From Dipodascopsis uninucleata var. uninucleata (Eukaryota; Ascomycota; Lipomycetes; Lipomycetales; Lipomycetaceae): a stretch of 64,000 nt of DNA. Below, piece by piece: positions 11,706 to 22,455 of the stretch. The stretch spans positions 766,501-830,500 of the forward strand of contig JAJLTO010000003.1 of assembly GCA_030568195.1 (NCBI GenBank). The letters run 5' to 3'. The position numbers were made by a program, and so were the translations under genes. The notes below the pieces were generated by a model, which saw only the letters and a program-made list of their open reading frames with translations, did not search any database and was not told the origin of the DNA. Position 1 is the first letter of the stretch; the number at the start of each line of letters is the position of its first letter.

Positions 11706-14515
11706 AATATAGCAATATTTATGTATTATAGTTGGAATTTATATACAGCAACCGCGTTTATTTATATGTTGGTACCAGATTTTTTATCTTGTCTAATACT
11801 TTAACAAATTATAGGCATTACTACGTATTTGTCTATATATATGTACGGTTTTTCATGATATCAAGAGTTGCTGAAGCTTTGTAGCAATTACAATCACTAC
11901 TAGAGTACCAAAATAAATCATCTGTCAATTTATGTCCTAGACCTAGGATTACTCTCTGTTGGGACCCGACTTATTCCGAAGCACGATACAACACTCTAGA
12001 CAATATCCCGCGTTATAGATATCTATATACTGATATTAAAATGAGAATTTTCCATTATTGTCTACGCGATCAAGCATAATTTTCTATGACTAGCTGAACA
12101 CTTTCTTGTGCTATATCCTACATGATCATGTATAGCTGCCTCTGATTATTCAACTAACTGGACAAGATTACTTAACAGTAATCCTTCAACACTAAACTAC
12201 GAAACCCATGTTATATAATTTCCAAATATGTCAATATAAGTTCAGGAAGTCTAAGAGAGTCAAATTGTAGGATAGTTCTGTTCTATGCCTAAAAAAGTCT
12301 AATTGGTACGCTACAAATACGAGGTTAAGAAACATAAATTCTGAGCCTACGAAAAGGCCACTTTAACCTTAGTGCAATTTGCATATATATGTCTGTAATT
12401 AGTAGTATTATTTCACTGCCATAAAAAGGAGTGCTGCTCACCTTTCCGACAAGTAGCGGCAAGGCGGTTATGACACCAAGATTGGCACCTTAAAGCCATA
12501 GTAATAAAAAGTGCGCTGCAGGGACGAGTCCTCCGATATTTTCCGTAAGCTGTTCTCCGAATACACCCGACTAATGCCAATGTACATACTATGCAATTCT
12601 GCTATATAACCTTATTTGTCTTACGAAAGGTGCAGCAATATAATATATAATATATTACCACACTCACTGTACATACACTTGTCATGGATCGGGTGAAAAC
12701 GGAATGAAGTTATCGCAAGTTCCAAAGATCACCACCGAGCTACACTTGTAAAACAAAACTTGTGTAGATAGCTCTTGCTTGTGTCATCTATATCAGCGCA
12801 AACGACGCATTAAGCCAATTCGAGAGTAAAGAACCATATGAAATGGCAAACGGCCACGCAGAGAGAGCGAGCAACTCTCGGTCCAGCTTCCTTCGAAGCA
12901 TGCGATTTATCATCTGTAAAGATATCACGAGAACTCGATCATCTTTACTCAGAACTGCCCCGCTCTACGAAGCCATGCTCAGCTTTACGTCCTAACATAC
13001 TCAGCAGACCACAATAAACGTCCTGAGACAAAAGTCAACAATGAGCTCTGTGCTATGCCTTAACTAAATGCCAATTTAGCTTTAATTTGCGTTCTGGGCT
13101 GTACATTGAAGTATCAATTAGGCTTTTATGTTATTCCATTTTCGGTATAAGATCTGGTTACCCGGTGCATCCCCACATTTTCGTCCTCCCCCTTTTGGAC
13201 TAAATCACGCGAATCAATAAGATCCAAGAGCAAAAGGACTGAAAATCACTAGGTAAAAGCATATGATGCAGAGATTTACAGTGTAATGGTCTTTCATGAG
13301 AAGGTCACTGGTCAGATTGCCGATGACATTTGCTTTTGGCTTATTGTGTACCTCTTCTATGTGACATGGTGACGGAATATGATCGGTAGTAAGTGTTCGC
13401 ATAGAAGGGTCAGAACTGGTCAGATAGCCGAGCGTATCTCGGTGGTGCAGTGTTTCGCGATTATACAAGTTTTGTTATAGACTGCAGTAAGAGAGGAGTG
13501 ACTATTTAGAGATGTAGAACAGAGTGAACAGAGCCATAAGCGGTTCGTGATATTTATTTCTGTAGTCTTTTTTGATATCTTCCAGGTCATTACGGTACAA
13601 AAAATAACTCTACTTAGCGTAGCGATAATATAATATAATATAAAATAATATATGTGTAATATGCGTGTACAACACCGCAAACGATAATTAATATACGCAC
13701 TGTACCTCCTTCATTTAAACTCCTTCGGTACAGTTATTTGACTTCTCTGGAAAAATAAATGAGTGATCGGAAAGTCGGTCAGAGTATCACAGAAAATATA
13801 TCCGAGCTACAGTGGACTGCTGATGATGGTAGCAGGTGCCTATTCTATTACTCTGCGTAAATGCGCTTTTTTTGCTCAGATCGGTCCTTTGACGGCAGTC
13901 TGTTGCTGAATATTTTTTTTGGGTGTGTATAATATGGCAGATCTGGGATCACAAACAGATTATGCATTACGGTTCCGATGGGCAAATGGAAATGTACCTA
14001 ATTTGTATGCTTCTCGAGTAATGGCACCCATCCTCAGTAAAAATGCTCCAAAAACAAACTAAAAACGCCTACCCGCCTCTAACCCCAATTAAGTGTAAAA
14101 ACTGGAAAACCGAAATTCGATCACAGTTAAGAGCATGGAGACTGTAAAACGAAAACAAAGGAAAGTTGACGTAAACGCAGGCACGGAAAATATTGCATCT
14201 TGGTAAGTAGAAAATTACTCCCGAGGTGCGTGATCCCGATAGTCGGTTTCGTAGCGTTCGGATTATTATATAAAGGAAGAGGTAGATCATCGTTCAAAAA
14301 GTAATATTCGATATCAGTGCACCACACTTTTAAAAAGAATATTTATATAGCTTTATACAACTAGTATATGCTATAAGTGATAAGCTACTTTTATTTTATT
14401 ATTTTATATACCGGCAATAGTTATATTTTGTTGCATATCTAGCTGGATCAGACAGTAATCGTTGTAGTGATCACGCTCTTATATTTTATATACTTCAATT
14501 TTTAAACTGTACAAG
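11706..14515. other. 2.8 kb intergenic upstream of PEPCK
   Basis: This lies between the COQ5 3' end and the PEPCK start codon. Small open frames at 13214-13680 and 14069-14327 lack any family signal, and I do not call them. No tRNA or repeat was found. As PEPCK genes are strongly carbon-source regulated, an extended promoter or long leader is likely, but no specific binding site could be assigned. Confidence 0.5.
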
Positions 14516-16174
14516 ATGTTACAAGTTAATAAAACAAATCTTCACCCAGATGGAGTTTCTCCTACTCCAAAGGATGTTGAGACTCATTTGGGTCAGGCTC
14601 ACATTGATTATGGTAAGCTTACCATCCAACATAATCCTTCTGTTCCAACTTTATATGAAGACGCTCTTGTCTATGAAGTTGGATCTGCGATTACTTCAGC
14701 TGGTGCTTTGGTTGCTTCTTCAGGACCAAAAACTGGCAGATCTCCAAAGGACAAACGTATCGTTGATGAGCCTTCTTCCGTTGATGATGTTTGGTGGGGA
14801 CCTGTTAACACCAAACTTTCCGTTGAAGTTTGGAGAATCAACCGCGAGCGTGCTATTGACTACTTAAATACTCGCTCCAGACTTTACGTTATTGATGCAT
14901 ATGCTGGTTGGGATCCTAAATATCGTATTAAAGTCAGAATTGTCTGCGCAAGAGCATATCATGCTTTGTTTATGCGAAATATGTTGATCAGGCCTACTCC
15001 CGAGGAATTGAAGAGTTTTGGTCATCCCGACTTCACAATTTACAATGCTGGTGGTTTCCCTGCCAACCGTTATACTCATGGCATGACGTCAAGCACTTCG
15101 GTTGTCATTAACTTTGCTGACAAGGAGATGGTCATCCTTGGCACTGAATATGCTGGTGAGATGAAGAAGGGTGTGTTAACTGTCATGTTTTATCTCATGC
15201 CAGTTAAGCATGATGTTCTTACCCTGCACTCTTCTGCTAATGAGGGTCCAAATGGTGATGTTACTCTCTTTTTTGGTCTCTCTGGTACTGGCAAAACCAC
15301 TTTATCCGCTGATCCTGCCAGAAAGTTAATTGGTGATGATGAGCACTGCTGGTCTGATCGCGGTGTTTTCAACGTTGAGGGAGGCTGCTATGCTAAATGC
15401 ATTGATCTCTCTCCAGAGAAAGAACCAGATATTTTTAACGCCATCAAATTTGGTTCTGTTCTTGAGAATGTTGTGTTTGATCCAGTTACTCGTGAGGTAG
15501 ACTATTCCGATGCTACCTTAACTGAGAACACCCGATGTGCATATCCAATTGAATACATTCCAAATGCTAAGATTCCTTGTCTCTCAGAAAATCAACCTAC
15601 AAATATAGTCTTGTTGACTTGTGATGCTCGTGGTGTCTTACCTCCGATTTCTATGCTTACCAAAGAGCAGGTTATGTACCATTTCATTTCTGGATACACT
15701 TCAAAGATGGCTGGAACTGAGGATGGTGTCACGGAGCCTCAGGCAACTTTCTCTGCATGCTTTGGACAGCCTTTCCTTGTGCTTCATCCTATGAGATATG
15801 CTCAGATGCTTTCAGATAGAATGGCGAAACATAAAGCTCGTGCCTGGCTGCTCAACACCGGCTGGACCGGCCAGTCGGCAGCTAAGGGAGGTTCTAGATG
15901 TCCATTGAAGTATACTAGAGCGATTCTTGATGCTATTCATTCTGGAGAACTTGCTAATGTTGAGTTCGAGAGGTTTGGTGTCTTTAATTTGAATATTCCA
16001 AAGAGTTGTCCAAATGTTCCTTCCGAGATTTTGAATCCTTCAAAGTCATGGAAGGGTGGAATTAGTGAGTTTAGTGATGAGGTCAGGAAACTTGGTGGTC
16101 TCTTTGCTGAAAATTTCAAGAAATATGAGTCTGGAGCTACTAAGGAGGTAATTGCAGCTGGACCCGAGATTTAA
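14516..16174 (+). CDS. PCK1: ATP-dependent phosphoenolpyruvate carboxykinase
   Basis: Single exon, 552 residues, the usual length for fungal ATP-type PEPCK. It converts oxaloacetate plus ATP to phosphoenolpyruvate, ADP and CO2 in the cytosol, the committed step of gluconeogenesis. Visible motifs: [14 protein letters not shown] (substrate-binding Arg region), [11 protein letters not shown] (metal-binding Lys), the kinase P-loop GLSGTGKTT at about residues 256-264, then DDEHCW and the downstream [11 protein letters not shown] and [12 protein letters not shown] blocks. The frame strongly prefers T-ending codons (GTT, GCT, GGT, ACT), unlike its neighbours, which suggests high expression. A very long upstream gap probably contains its carbon-catabolite control. 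Confidence 0.97.
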   Translation: MLQVNKTNLHPDGVSPTPKDVETHLGQAHIDYGKLTIQHNPSVPTLYEDALVYEVGSAITSAGALVASSGPKTGRSPKDKRIVDEPSSVDDVWWGPVNTKLSVEVWRINRERAIDYLNTRSRLYVIDAYAGWDPKYRIKVRIVCARAYHALFMRNMLIRPTPEELKSFGHPDFTIYNAGGFPANRYTHGMTSSTSVVINFADKEMVILGTEYAGEMKKGVLTVMFYLMPVKHDVLTLHSSANEGPNGDVTLFFGLSGTGKTTLSADPARKLIGDDEHCWSDRGVFNVEGGCYAKCIDLSPEKEPDIFNAIKFGSVLENVVFDPVTREVDYSDATLTENTRCAYPIEYIPNAKIPCLSENQPTNIVLLTCDARGVLPPISMLTKEQVMYHFISGYTSKMAGTEDGVTEPQATFSACFGQPFLVLHPMRYAQMLSDRMAKHKARAWLLNTGWTGQSAAKGGSRCPLKYTRAILDAIHSGELANVEFERFGVFNLNIPKSCPNVPSEILNPSKSWKGGISEFSDEVRKLGGLFAENFKKYESGATKEVIAAGPEI

Positions 16175-16760
16175 AATGGGGAAGTAAAAATATGAAGCCA
16201 GCAACGAAGTCAGATTGAGTTTTGATGAAACATTGCTATCTTTAATACTTGGAAAGGATATGTTTAAAGGATATGTTATGTCATTATTTTGTTTTTTGAA
16301 TGGGATGCGAGTAATTTGGCTATATTAATGAAGTTATTATTTACATTGCAAATATTGTTCCTTAAGTAATAGTTAAATTGCTAATAGGCTTAGACTAATG
16401 TAGAGCTACGAGTCGTATTGCTTACAAAACTTGTGTAATAAATGTAAGGAAGTAGCTACTCGTATATTCGGATTCCTACTTATGATAATCCGTATTTTGT
16501 AGACCGATTGTACATTTATATTGGCAAGCACTATTATAAATAGGTGAATGCTATGATAACATATTAACTTACTAGCAAATTACCTCAAGGACATTCGGAT
16601 CTGACTAGGAGTATTAGAAAGAATTGGAAATAAATTTCAATAACAATAGACATAATGCGTTCAGCTGACAAAGAAAACCAGTTTACAACGATGCAGAATG
16701 CAAAATAACAAACATTTGAATTCGTATTCAAAAATTAGATTATAATTCCTGTATGTATAT
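16175..16760. other. Convergent 3' region PCK1 / LSM12
   Basis: A 586 bp AT-rich region holding both 3' UTRs. No gene or repeat seen. Confidence 0.45.
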
Positions 16761-17589
16761 CTAGCCTCCTTTTCGTTCCTGTAATCGTTTTCGTTCTCCT
16801 TCAACGACTCTTTTTATTCTTATAAGTGCAGGTGATGACGGGTTTTTTGACTTACAAGATTCTGATGTATACGGTGGATCTATTCTTACTTCATCAAGTA
16901 CTATGATAGACTTGTCAGCCCACCTGCAGGGTAGCCTAGAAAATATATGTTAAAATTCTAATTGATCAGAGCATCTATACAAATATGACTACTTACGTCT
17001 TGACTAGAGCATTAAAGAGTTCTTGTGCTTCTTTAGTAACGCCAACACCTTCCTGTACAATTGCCTGATTAGCTGACCGAATCGCAGAATTCAAACGTTG
17101 GTTCGCGCTTGCAATTGAAACTGGTGATATCGACGGAACTGCTTTGGCAAACGCACTTGAACTATTGTTGCTAGTTCCACTACCACTGGAGGTATCACTT
17201 GTTACGGAAGACTTTCCAATAACCTGAACATCCTTTATAAATGATATTTTCAATAGTCTGTAGTTCTTCTTTTTGTTCTTGATCGATTCATCTCTGCTTT
17301 CTGATGCTTCAGACCCTTCTTCAATCTCCTCGACTACAATAGTGTTGGTCAGAGTACAATAAGAATATATATTTCCTACCACAACATCATCCAACGTTGT
17401 AGTCAGCTTTACTTGAAGACCAATAGTCCAATCTGTTGACTGCGGTCCATTATTATATCTGGACGACCCAGAGTTGTTATTATACGAGTTACTGCCACTA
17501 TTGTTTGGCCCTCCTCGCCCTCCTTGATGGTAGCTTGACGAAGCTGTAGTTGCTCCGCTTCCAGTTGATCCAGCGTTGCTTCGACTCAT
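16761..17589 (-). CDS. LSM12: Lsm12 RNA-associated protein, 2 exons
   Basis: Exons 16997-17589 and 16761-16935 (minus strand) join across a 61 nt intron (GTAAGT...TCTAG) to give 255 residues. The junction recreates KTLPCRWADKSIIVLDEVRI, which is the conserved LSM12 C-terminal signature. A Gly/Ser/Asn-rich N-terminus of about 50 residues precedes the Lsm-like fold (DWTIGLQVKLTTTLDDVVVG through KISFIKDVQVIG, about 50-120). The anticodon-binding-like AD domain follows, with NALVKT-LPCRW and PPY. Lsm12 in yeast associates with Pbp1 (ataxin-2) and ribosomes and is linked to stress granules and translation. The protein ends ERKRLQERKGG. Confidence 0.93.
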
Positions 17590-17645
17590 CGTGTATTGCG
17601 TCTCTTATAGTGTAGCAATTAAATACTGATGGTTAAAATTATTAT

Positions 17646-17763
17646 CTAGATTCAGTCTTTTGTTAGCATATATTGTAGCGATGCGCATGCTTGACTCGCC
17701 ATTCGAATATTCATCTTACACTCTAATCATTTCAAGACTCAAATAAGAAGTTATTTTACTTAC
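17646..17763 (-). other. Candidate 5' UTR intron of LSM12
   Basis: On the minus strand upstream of the LSM12 ATG there is a perfect GTAAGT donor (at 17763). It is followed about 90 nt on by TGCTAAC and a TCTAG acceptor (ending at 17646). No coding frame spans it, so this would be a leader intron. It is a prediction from splice motifs only. Confidence 0.45.
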
Positions 17764-18281
17764 CGCTATGAGATTTAGATCCAAATATTTCTTTTGGTTC
17801 CCTGTATAATCAACTATATATAATAAGCATCCAATTCTATCTTGCATACGATAGATGCTGCTCCTTCTGAAATGTTCCTTAAGCACTCTCTCTTCCTCGC
17901 GAGATATAATACTCTTGTATCTTCTACGTACTTTTCTTGATATCTACTTTTTTGTCTCTCTATCTTCCTTTTGCTTTCGTTCTCGAACCCGCAGTATCCT
18001 ACAGTTACTATTTTCCTCGTTTCAAACCAACTTATTTCTATACTTGACAATTTGTTCTTCTCGTTCGTCTTTGCATATGATTCTTTTTCGATTTCGAGGA
18101 TCTGAGCTCGAGAAAATGCGGCGGTTGATCATGTGACCAAGTATCTGTGTAGAATGTTCATTATGAAGCACTTGATCATAATACTTTATGCAATTGTTTT
18201 CTTTTTTTATACAACGACTCTTGTAAAGAACAAGAAATAATCATTGATTTGTAGTCTACGAGGAAGGGACGAAGACAAGTA
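17764..18281. promoter_or_regulatory. Divergent intergenic LSM12 / WDR70
   Basis: The distal part of the 692 bp region between the two divergent starts. A Lys/Arg-rich frame on the minus strand (17814-18050) has no ATG in context and no family match, so I treat it as leader or promoter DNA. Confidence 0.4.
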
Positions 18282-20059
18282 ATGCTACCGACGGAGTTTG
18301 GAAGGCAAAGTGCGAAGAAAGCGAACTTCGATGCTCAATATCGGCGGTTTGCTAGGCAAGAATACATAGATCTGATGCAGACTCGATGTAAGAATGATGA
18401 CGACGACGATGATGATTATGATAGTGATGATGACAATGAGATAGATAACTTACCTATATCTCATGAGCTTTGCTTAGTGGAACATAATAAGGTAAGTACT
18501 TTTTTTTTGCAAGTTTTAATTAAAGACGAGAAGTACACTGTATTAATAAACTCAATACACTGCTTTAGACCATCTCTGCTCTAGACATGGATCCAGCAGG
18601 AGTCCGCTTAGCTTCTGCATCCTACGATCTCAATCTAGATTTGTGGGACTTTAACGGAATGAATCCGTCAAGCTTAAAGCCATTCCGTACGATAGAACCA
18701 TCTGAAGGACATCATGTTCATCAAGTTAGATTCTCAAATGATGGTTCACAAATTCTTGTGGTTCCTTCCTCATCGCAGGCTAAGCTTTTCTCTAGAGATG
18801 GTACTGATGAAGTGGAATTTACACGTGGTGATATGTATCTGGTAGATATGAATAATACTACTGGTCATGTTGCCGAGCTCACAACTGCGGAGTGGCATCC
18901 AAACAACAATTCTCTATTCGCTACTGCTTCTCATGACTCGACTATTCGTATCTGGGATGTTTCAGTAAGACGTACTCAACGGAATGTTATTATCTTAAAA
19001 TCTAAGGTTGGTTCTGGACGTACTGGTAAACCACATGTGAGTGCGCTTGCATGGTCCACTGATGGTCGATTGCTGGGTGGAGCTGCTACAGATGGATCGC
19101 TCTCTCTGTGGCCAGCATCAGGTCCATACAATCGTCCTACGCAATCAATACAGGATGCGCATGAGAAAGGCAGCTGGACCTCGTCTGCAATATTTTTGCC
19201 GGACTCTACTTCTTTGTTAACCCGTGGGGGTGATCATACGATAAAGCTTTGGGACACGCGTAATTTTAAGCGACCAGTTTTAATACGTAATGGTCTCCCT
19301 AATAATGTTCCTGAGACTGATGTATCAGTGTCTCCAGATGGAAGATTTATTCTTTCAGGAACATCTGCAGAAGGCAATAAACCCGGTGTCCTAAATGTCT
19401 TGGACAAGTCAGATTTGTCGACAATCGTGACTCTGGATCTGGGCAGTAATTTGAAGAGCAGCGACGGCAACTCCACTACTATCAGTCGTCCGCTTTCTGT
19501 GGTCCGCACTGGATGGAATGCCCGCACCAATCAGATATATGCAGGAACTTCTCTTGGAAGTGTCCATATAATATTTTCAAGAGATATTTCTTCAAAAGGT
19601 GCCAAAATGGTTGTGGAACGTGCTCCAAAGGTACGTCATATTGATGACGATGTCACTGCAGATATTGATTTATCTTCTGCTGCAATGACAACAGTGGAGT
19701 TGGCGGGTAAGGGCCGTGACCAAAGCACTTTGACAGCAACTCAGCGGCAGCGCAGGGATAGAAAAGATCCTGTTAAGTCTCATAAACCCGAGATGCCTTT
19801 CAATGGAGCATTCACAAGGTCTAATCCTGACAGCGAGCACGTCCAGAAGAATGTAGCATTAGCAGAAATGATTAAAGAGGACCCCCGCGAAGCTCTTCTC
19901 AAATATGCGAAAGAAGCAGAGGCTAATCCTATGTTCTTCAACGTTTACAAGAAAAATGAACCTAGTAAGATCTATGCAGATCCAAACGAATATGTGGTGG
20001 ATAACGAAGACGAAAGCAGCGAAACGGCGTCGAAGAAACGTAAAATTAGAAGAGACTAG
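18282..20059 (+). CDS. WDR70: WDR70-type WD40 protein, 2 exons
   Basis: Exons 18282-18491 and 18569-20059 join in phase 0 (GTAAGT donor, TTTAG acceptor) to give 566 residues. The N-terminus has an acidic run (DDDDDDDYDSDDD), then LPISHELCLVEHNK-TISALDMDPAG leads into a seven-bladed WD40 propeller (SASYDLNLDLWDFNGM, TASHDSTIRIWDV, GAATDGSLSLW, RGGDHTIKLWDTR). The tail DPREALLKYAKEAEANP and basic KKRKIRRD end match WDR70/gastrulation-defective homologues. In fission yeast and humans WDR70 works with the CRL4 ubiquitin ligase in DNA-break resection and H2B ubiquitination. Saccharomyces lacks it. The basic C-terminus is a probable nuclear signal. Confidence 0.9.
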
Positions 20060-20520
20060 ACTTTACATTTGTATAATATGAATTTCGATGTACAACATAA
20101 ATCTTGTGGCGGCATGGAATAATTTAGGGATCGTTGGGTGAGTAAAAATTAACTATAATGAACATGTAATAAGAAGCATAAAATATAAAAATCAGTCGTT
20201 AATCAAATTTGCATATCATTTACAACAAATAATGATAGTTCAAGGTAAATGAATTAGAATATAAAATGAATTTGAAACCCAAACAATATCTTTACAATTA
20301 TGAAACAAAAACTCGGGGAAAAGATCACAAAAGATATCAAATAGCTTTTGATCATAACATCCATTAACTCTAGCATAGCACCTCCAGACTGCGTCATACA
20401 TTACATGTTACATGCATTCTACCAAGCTCCTCATAATACGATAATCTATCTATTTTTAGTCTGTATCTGTGCTTTGTATATATGTATGCATGCGCGTGCA
20501 TGTAGTCTGATTTCAGAGCT
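20060..20520. other. Convergent 3' region WDR70 / CAF1
   Basis: 461 bp, AT-rich, holding the two 3' UTRs. Nothing else recognised. Confidence 0.45.
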
Positions 20521-21606
20521 CTACATGACACTACCTGCCGATCCAAGACCCCAAATATGACCTTGACAGCTATCCTCACGGGCCTCTGTAAGATGCTTCC
20601 GTAATTCGAAGAAACAAGAGTTTGTTAATAGAGCTTCACTACCAGCCTGATGAGCTGGTCCTATACGTGTTATCCGTAATTCATCTGCTAGCTCTTGTAA
20701 ACTACCTTTCACATTCTTAGTGCTTGTCAATCGAAGTAAGTACTTTATGTCGAAGAGAGAGGGGAAAAAAATCTTGACCAGACTTAAAAATTCTTCTTCC
20801 TCAGGTGGCAGAGGTGTACTCAACATCAAAGACACTAGATAGCCAAAGTCATATCCACTATGAAAACTAACCCACTTAACACTGTCGTCAAGGACCAAGC
20901 CACTGCTGATGAGGAGTTCTGCAAATGCCTGAGGTTCAATCCCATATTCTTCATGCTTTTTGAAATCGATCCCGGACTTAGTGAACAGATCAATTGAATC
21001 AGCGGAGTACATTTCCTGCGCTAAACTGAATCTAAGATTGAACTGCCATGTACTGGGCAGTCCTTCCGGATGATTTCCATGTTCATCAGCGAAAGTAATC
21101 GCCAGCTGAATGACATTTAATAAATCGACGTTACACCGCAGCGTTTGATAATGATAGTCTGTAGTAGTTTTGAACGATCCAATAGGTCTTGCGACTATGC
21201 CCGGAAATTCCGAATCCATTGATAAATAGTTGTAGCGCTCCACCAATTCTCTTAAAACATGCATCTCCTGTTCAAAATTGGTTCTCCAGACTTCGCGTAT
21301 TAGCGAACCTGCTAATGTATTTGTCATCTGTGGAGATGCCATAGCCGACGTAAGAGAAGGTTGTAATCCATGATTCTGTTGATGTTGGAGCTGTGGAGTT
21401 TGTAGTTGGACTTGCTGTTGTTGTTGTTGTTGTAATGACGTTGCTTGATGAACAGATGCAGATGCCATTGGGGGGGGAGGAGCGAATCCACCTCCCAAAT
21501 GTGAATTCATTCCGGTACCCATAGGAAACAAATTATTAAATCGTGGAAGCATACCAGCTCCTTGCATAGGCATTTGCATCGTAGATGGTGTTGCAGGCGG
21601 TGCCAT
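20521..21606 (-). CDS. CAF1: CCR4-NOT deadenylase Caf1/Pop2
   Basis: Single exon, 361 residues. The N-terminus of about 95 residues is Met/Pro/Gln-rich with a polyQ tract. The RNase D-like DEDD nuclease domain runs from about 100 to 340: IREVWRTNFEQEMHVL, MDSEFPG (D131, E133), RCNVDLLNVIQL, SFHSGYDFGYL (D253), LPPEEEEF, and RIGPAHQAGSEALLT (H319 and E324). The protein shortens mRNA poly(A) tails as a Not1-bound subunit of CCR4-NOT. The fourth acid, Asp in most Caf1 proteins (AGSDSLLT), is Glu here. Budding yeast Pop2 is also degenerate at this site. A tandem diverged copy lies immediately upstream on the same strand. Confidence 0.95.
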   Translation of the reverse strand: MAPPATPSTMQMPMQGAGMLPRFNNLFPMGTGMNSHLGGGFAPPPPMASASVHQATSLQQQQQQQVQLQTPQLQHQQNHGLQPSLTSAMASPQMTNTLAGSLIREVWRTNFEQEMHVLRELVERYNYLSMDSEFPGIVARPIGSFKTTTDYHYQTLRCNVDLLNVIQLAITFADEHGNHPEGLPSTWQFNLRFSLAQEMYSADSIDLFTKSGIDFKKHEEYGIEPQAFAELLISSGLVLDDSVKWVSFHSGYDFGYLVSLMLSTPLPPEEEEFLSLVKIFFPSLFDIKYLLRLTSTKNVKGSLQELADELRITRIGPAHQAGSEALLTNSCFFELRKHLTEAREDSCQGHIWGLGSAGSVM

Positions 21607-22455
21607 TGCTGCCGATCTTTGTGTAATTTTCCAAGCGAAGAAAAAAGAATAAATAGAAACGTTATTGCTACAATGCTGCTAAAATAGCTGATAGTTTTGC
21701 GAAAGCTTGAGTTTAGCAAAGTCAACTTTCGCAAAGAAGAGCAAGCACTGCAATTGCTCCAAAAATGTATCTAGAAGACAATTATTGCAAGTATATATAA
21801 ATCGAAGGGAATATATCCTCAGCACCAAACCAGGAATCAGCAACTTAGTATCAATGACACAAATATATATAAATATGCCTCTAGCTGCAAATGCATCACA
21901 GCTTTTAATATAGAGGTTTACAGTGTATAATTCATTAACTATATCTCTTGAGGATATTTGATGATGGAATCCCAATATATGTACTTAGATAGTTAGATAC
22001 GGTGTTAGTTTTCTGTGTCACTCAAAATTTGTAAATATCTCTTTAATTTAGAGATCTTCACTCAAATTCGCTAGACTTGTCATGAAGAAAAAAGGTGAGG
22101 CGTAGTGTATTTTCGGCGTCACTTGATACTTCACGTGACCTATCTGAACCGAAGATATCAATCTACACTCAAATGAAGTCAGCATATATTATGTAGTATT
22201 ATACTAGCATTAAAGATTCTTGTTACGATTTTTTCTATAATAAGGAGAAATGTATGTAGAAATAAGCACTAAATGAATATTTATGGACTAAAAATGAAGA
22301 TACTAAACGTTAATATGGTACATTCAGAGAATGGTAACTCTAGTTCAAGATAGCTCTAGATAGCTACCAATAATATTTAGTCTATTTGATTCGATTGTCA
22401 TAAACATCAGAGAAGAGATTAAATATATAAATATGTTGTATCTTGTTTAAGTACC
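21607..22455. other. Intergenic between CAF1 and its paralogue
   Basis: 849 bp containing the CAF1 promoter and the 3' end of the upstream CAF1-like gene. Short frames on both strands overlap and have no family signal. Confidence 0.45.

Noticed and set aside
17814-18136. Lys/Arg-rich frame on the minus strand and Leu/Ser-rich frame on the plus strand upstream of WDR70
   Set aside because: The minus frame has no ATG and both lie in the divergent promoter/leader region. A GTAAGT donor here fits a 5' UTR intron of LSM12 better.
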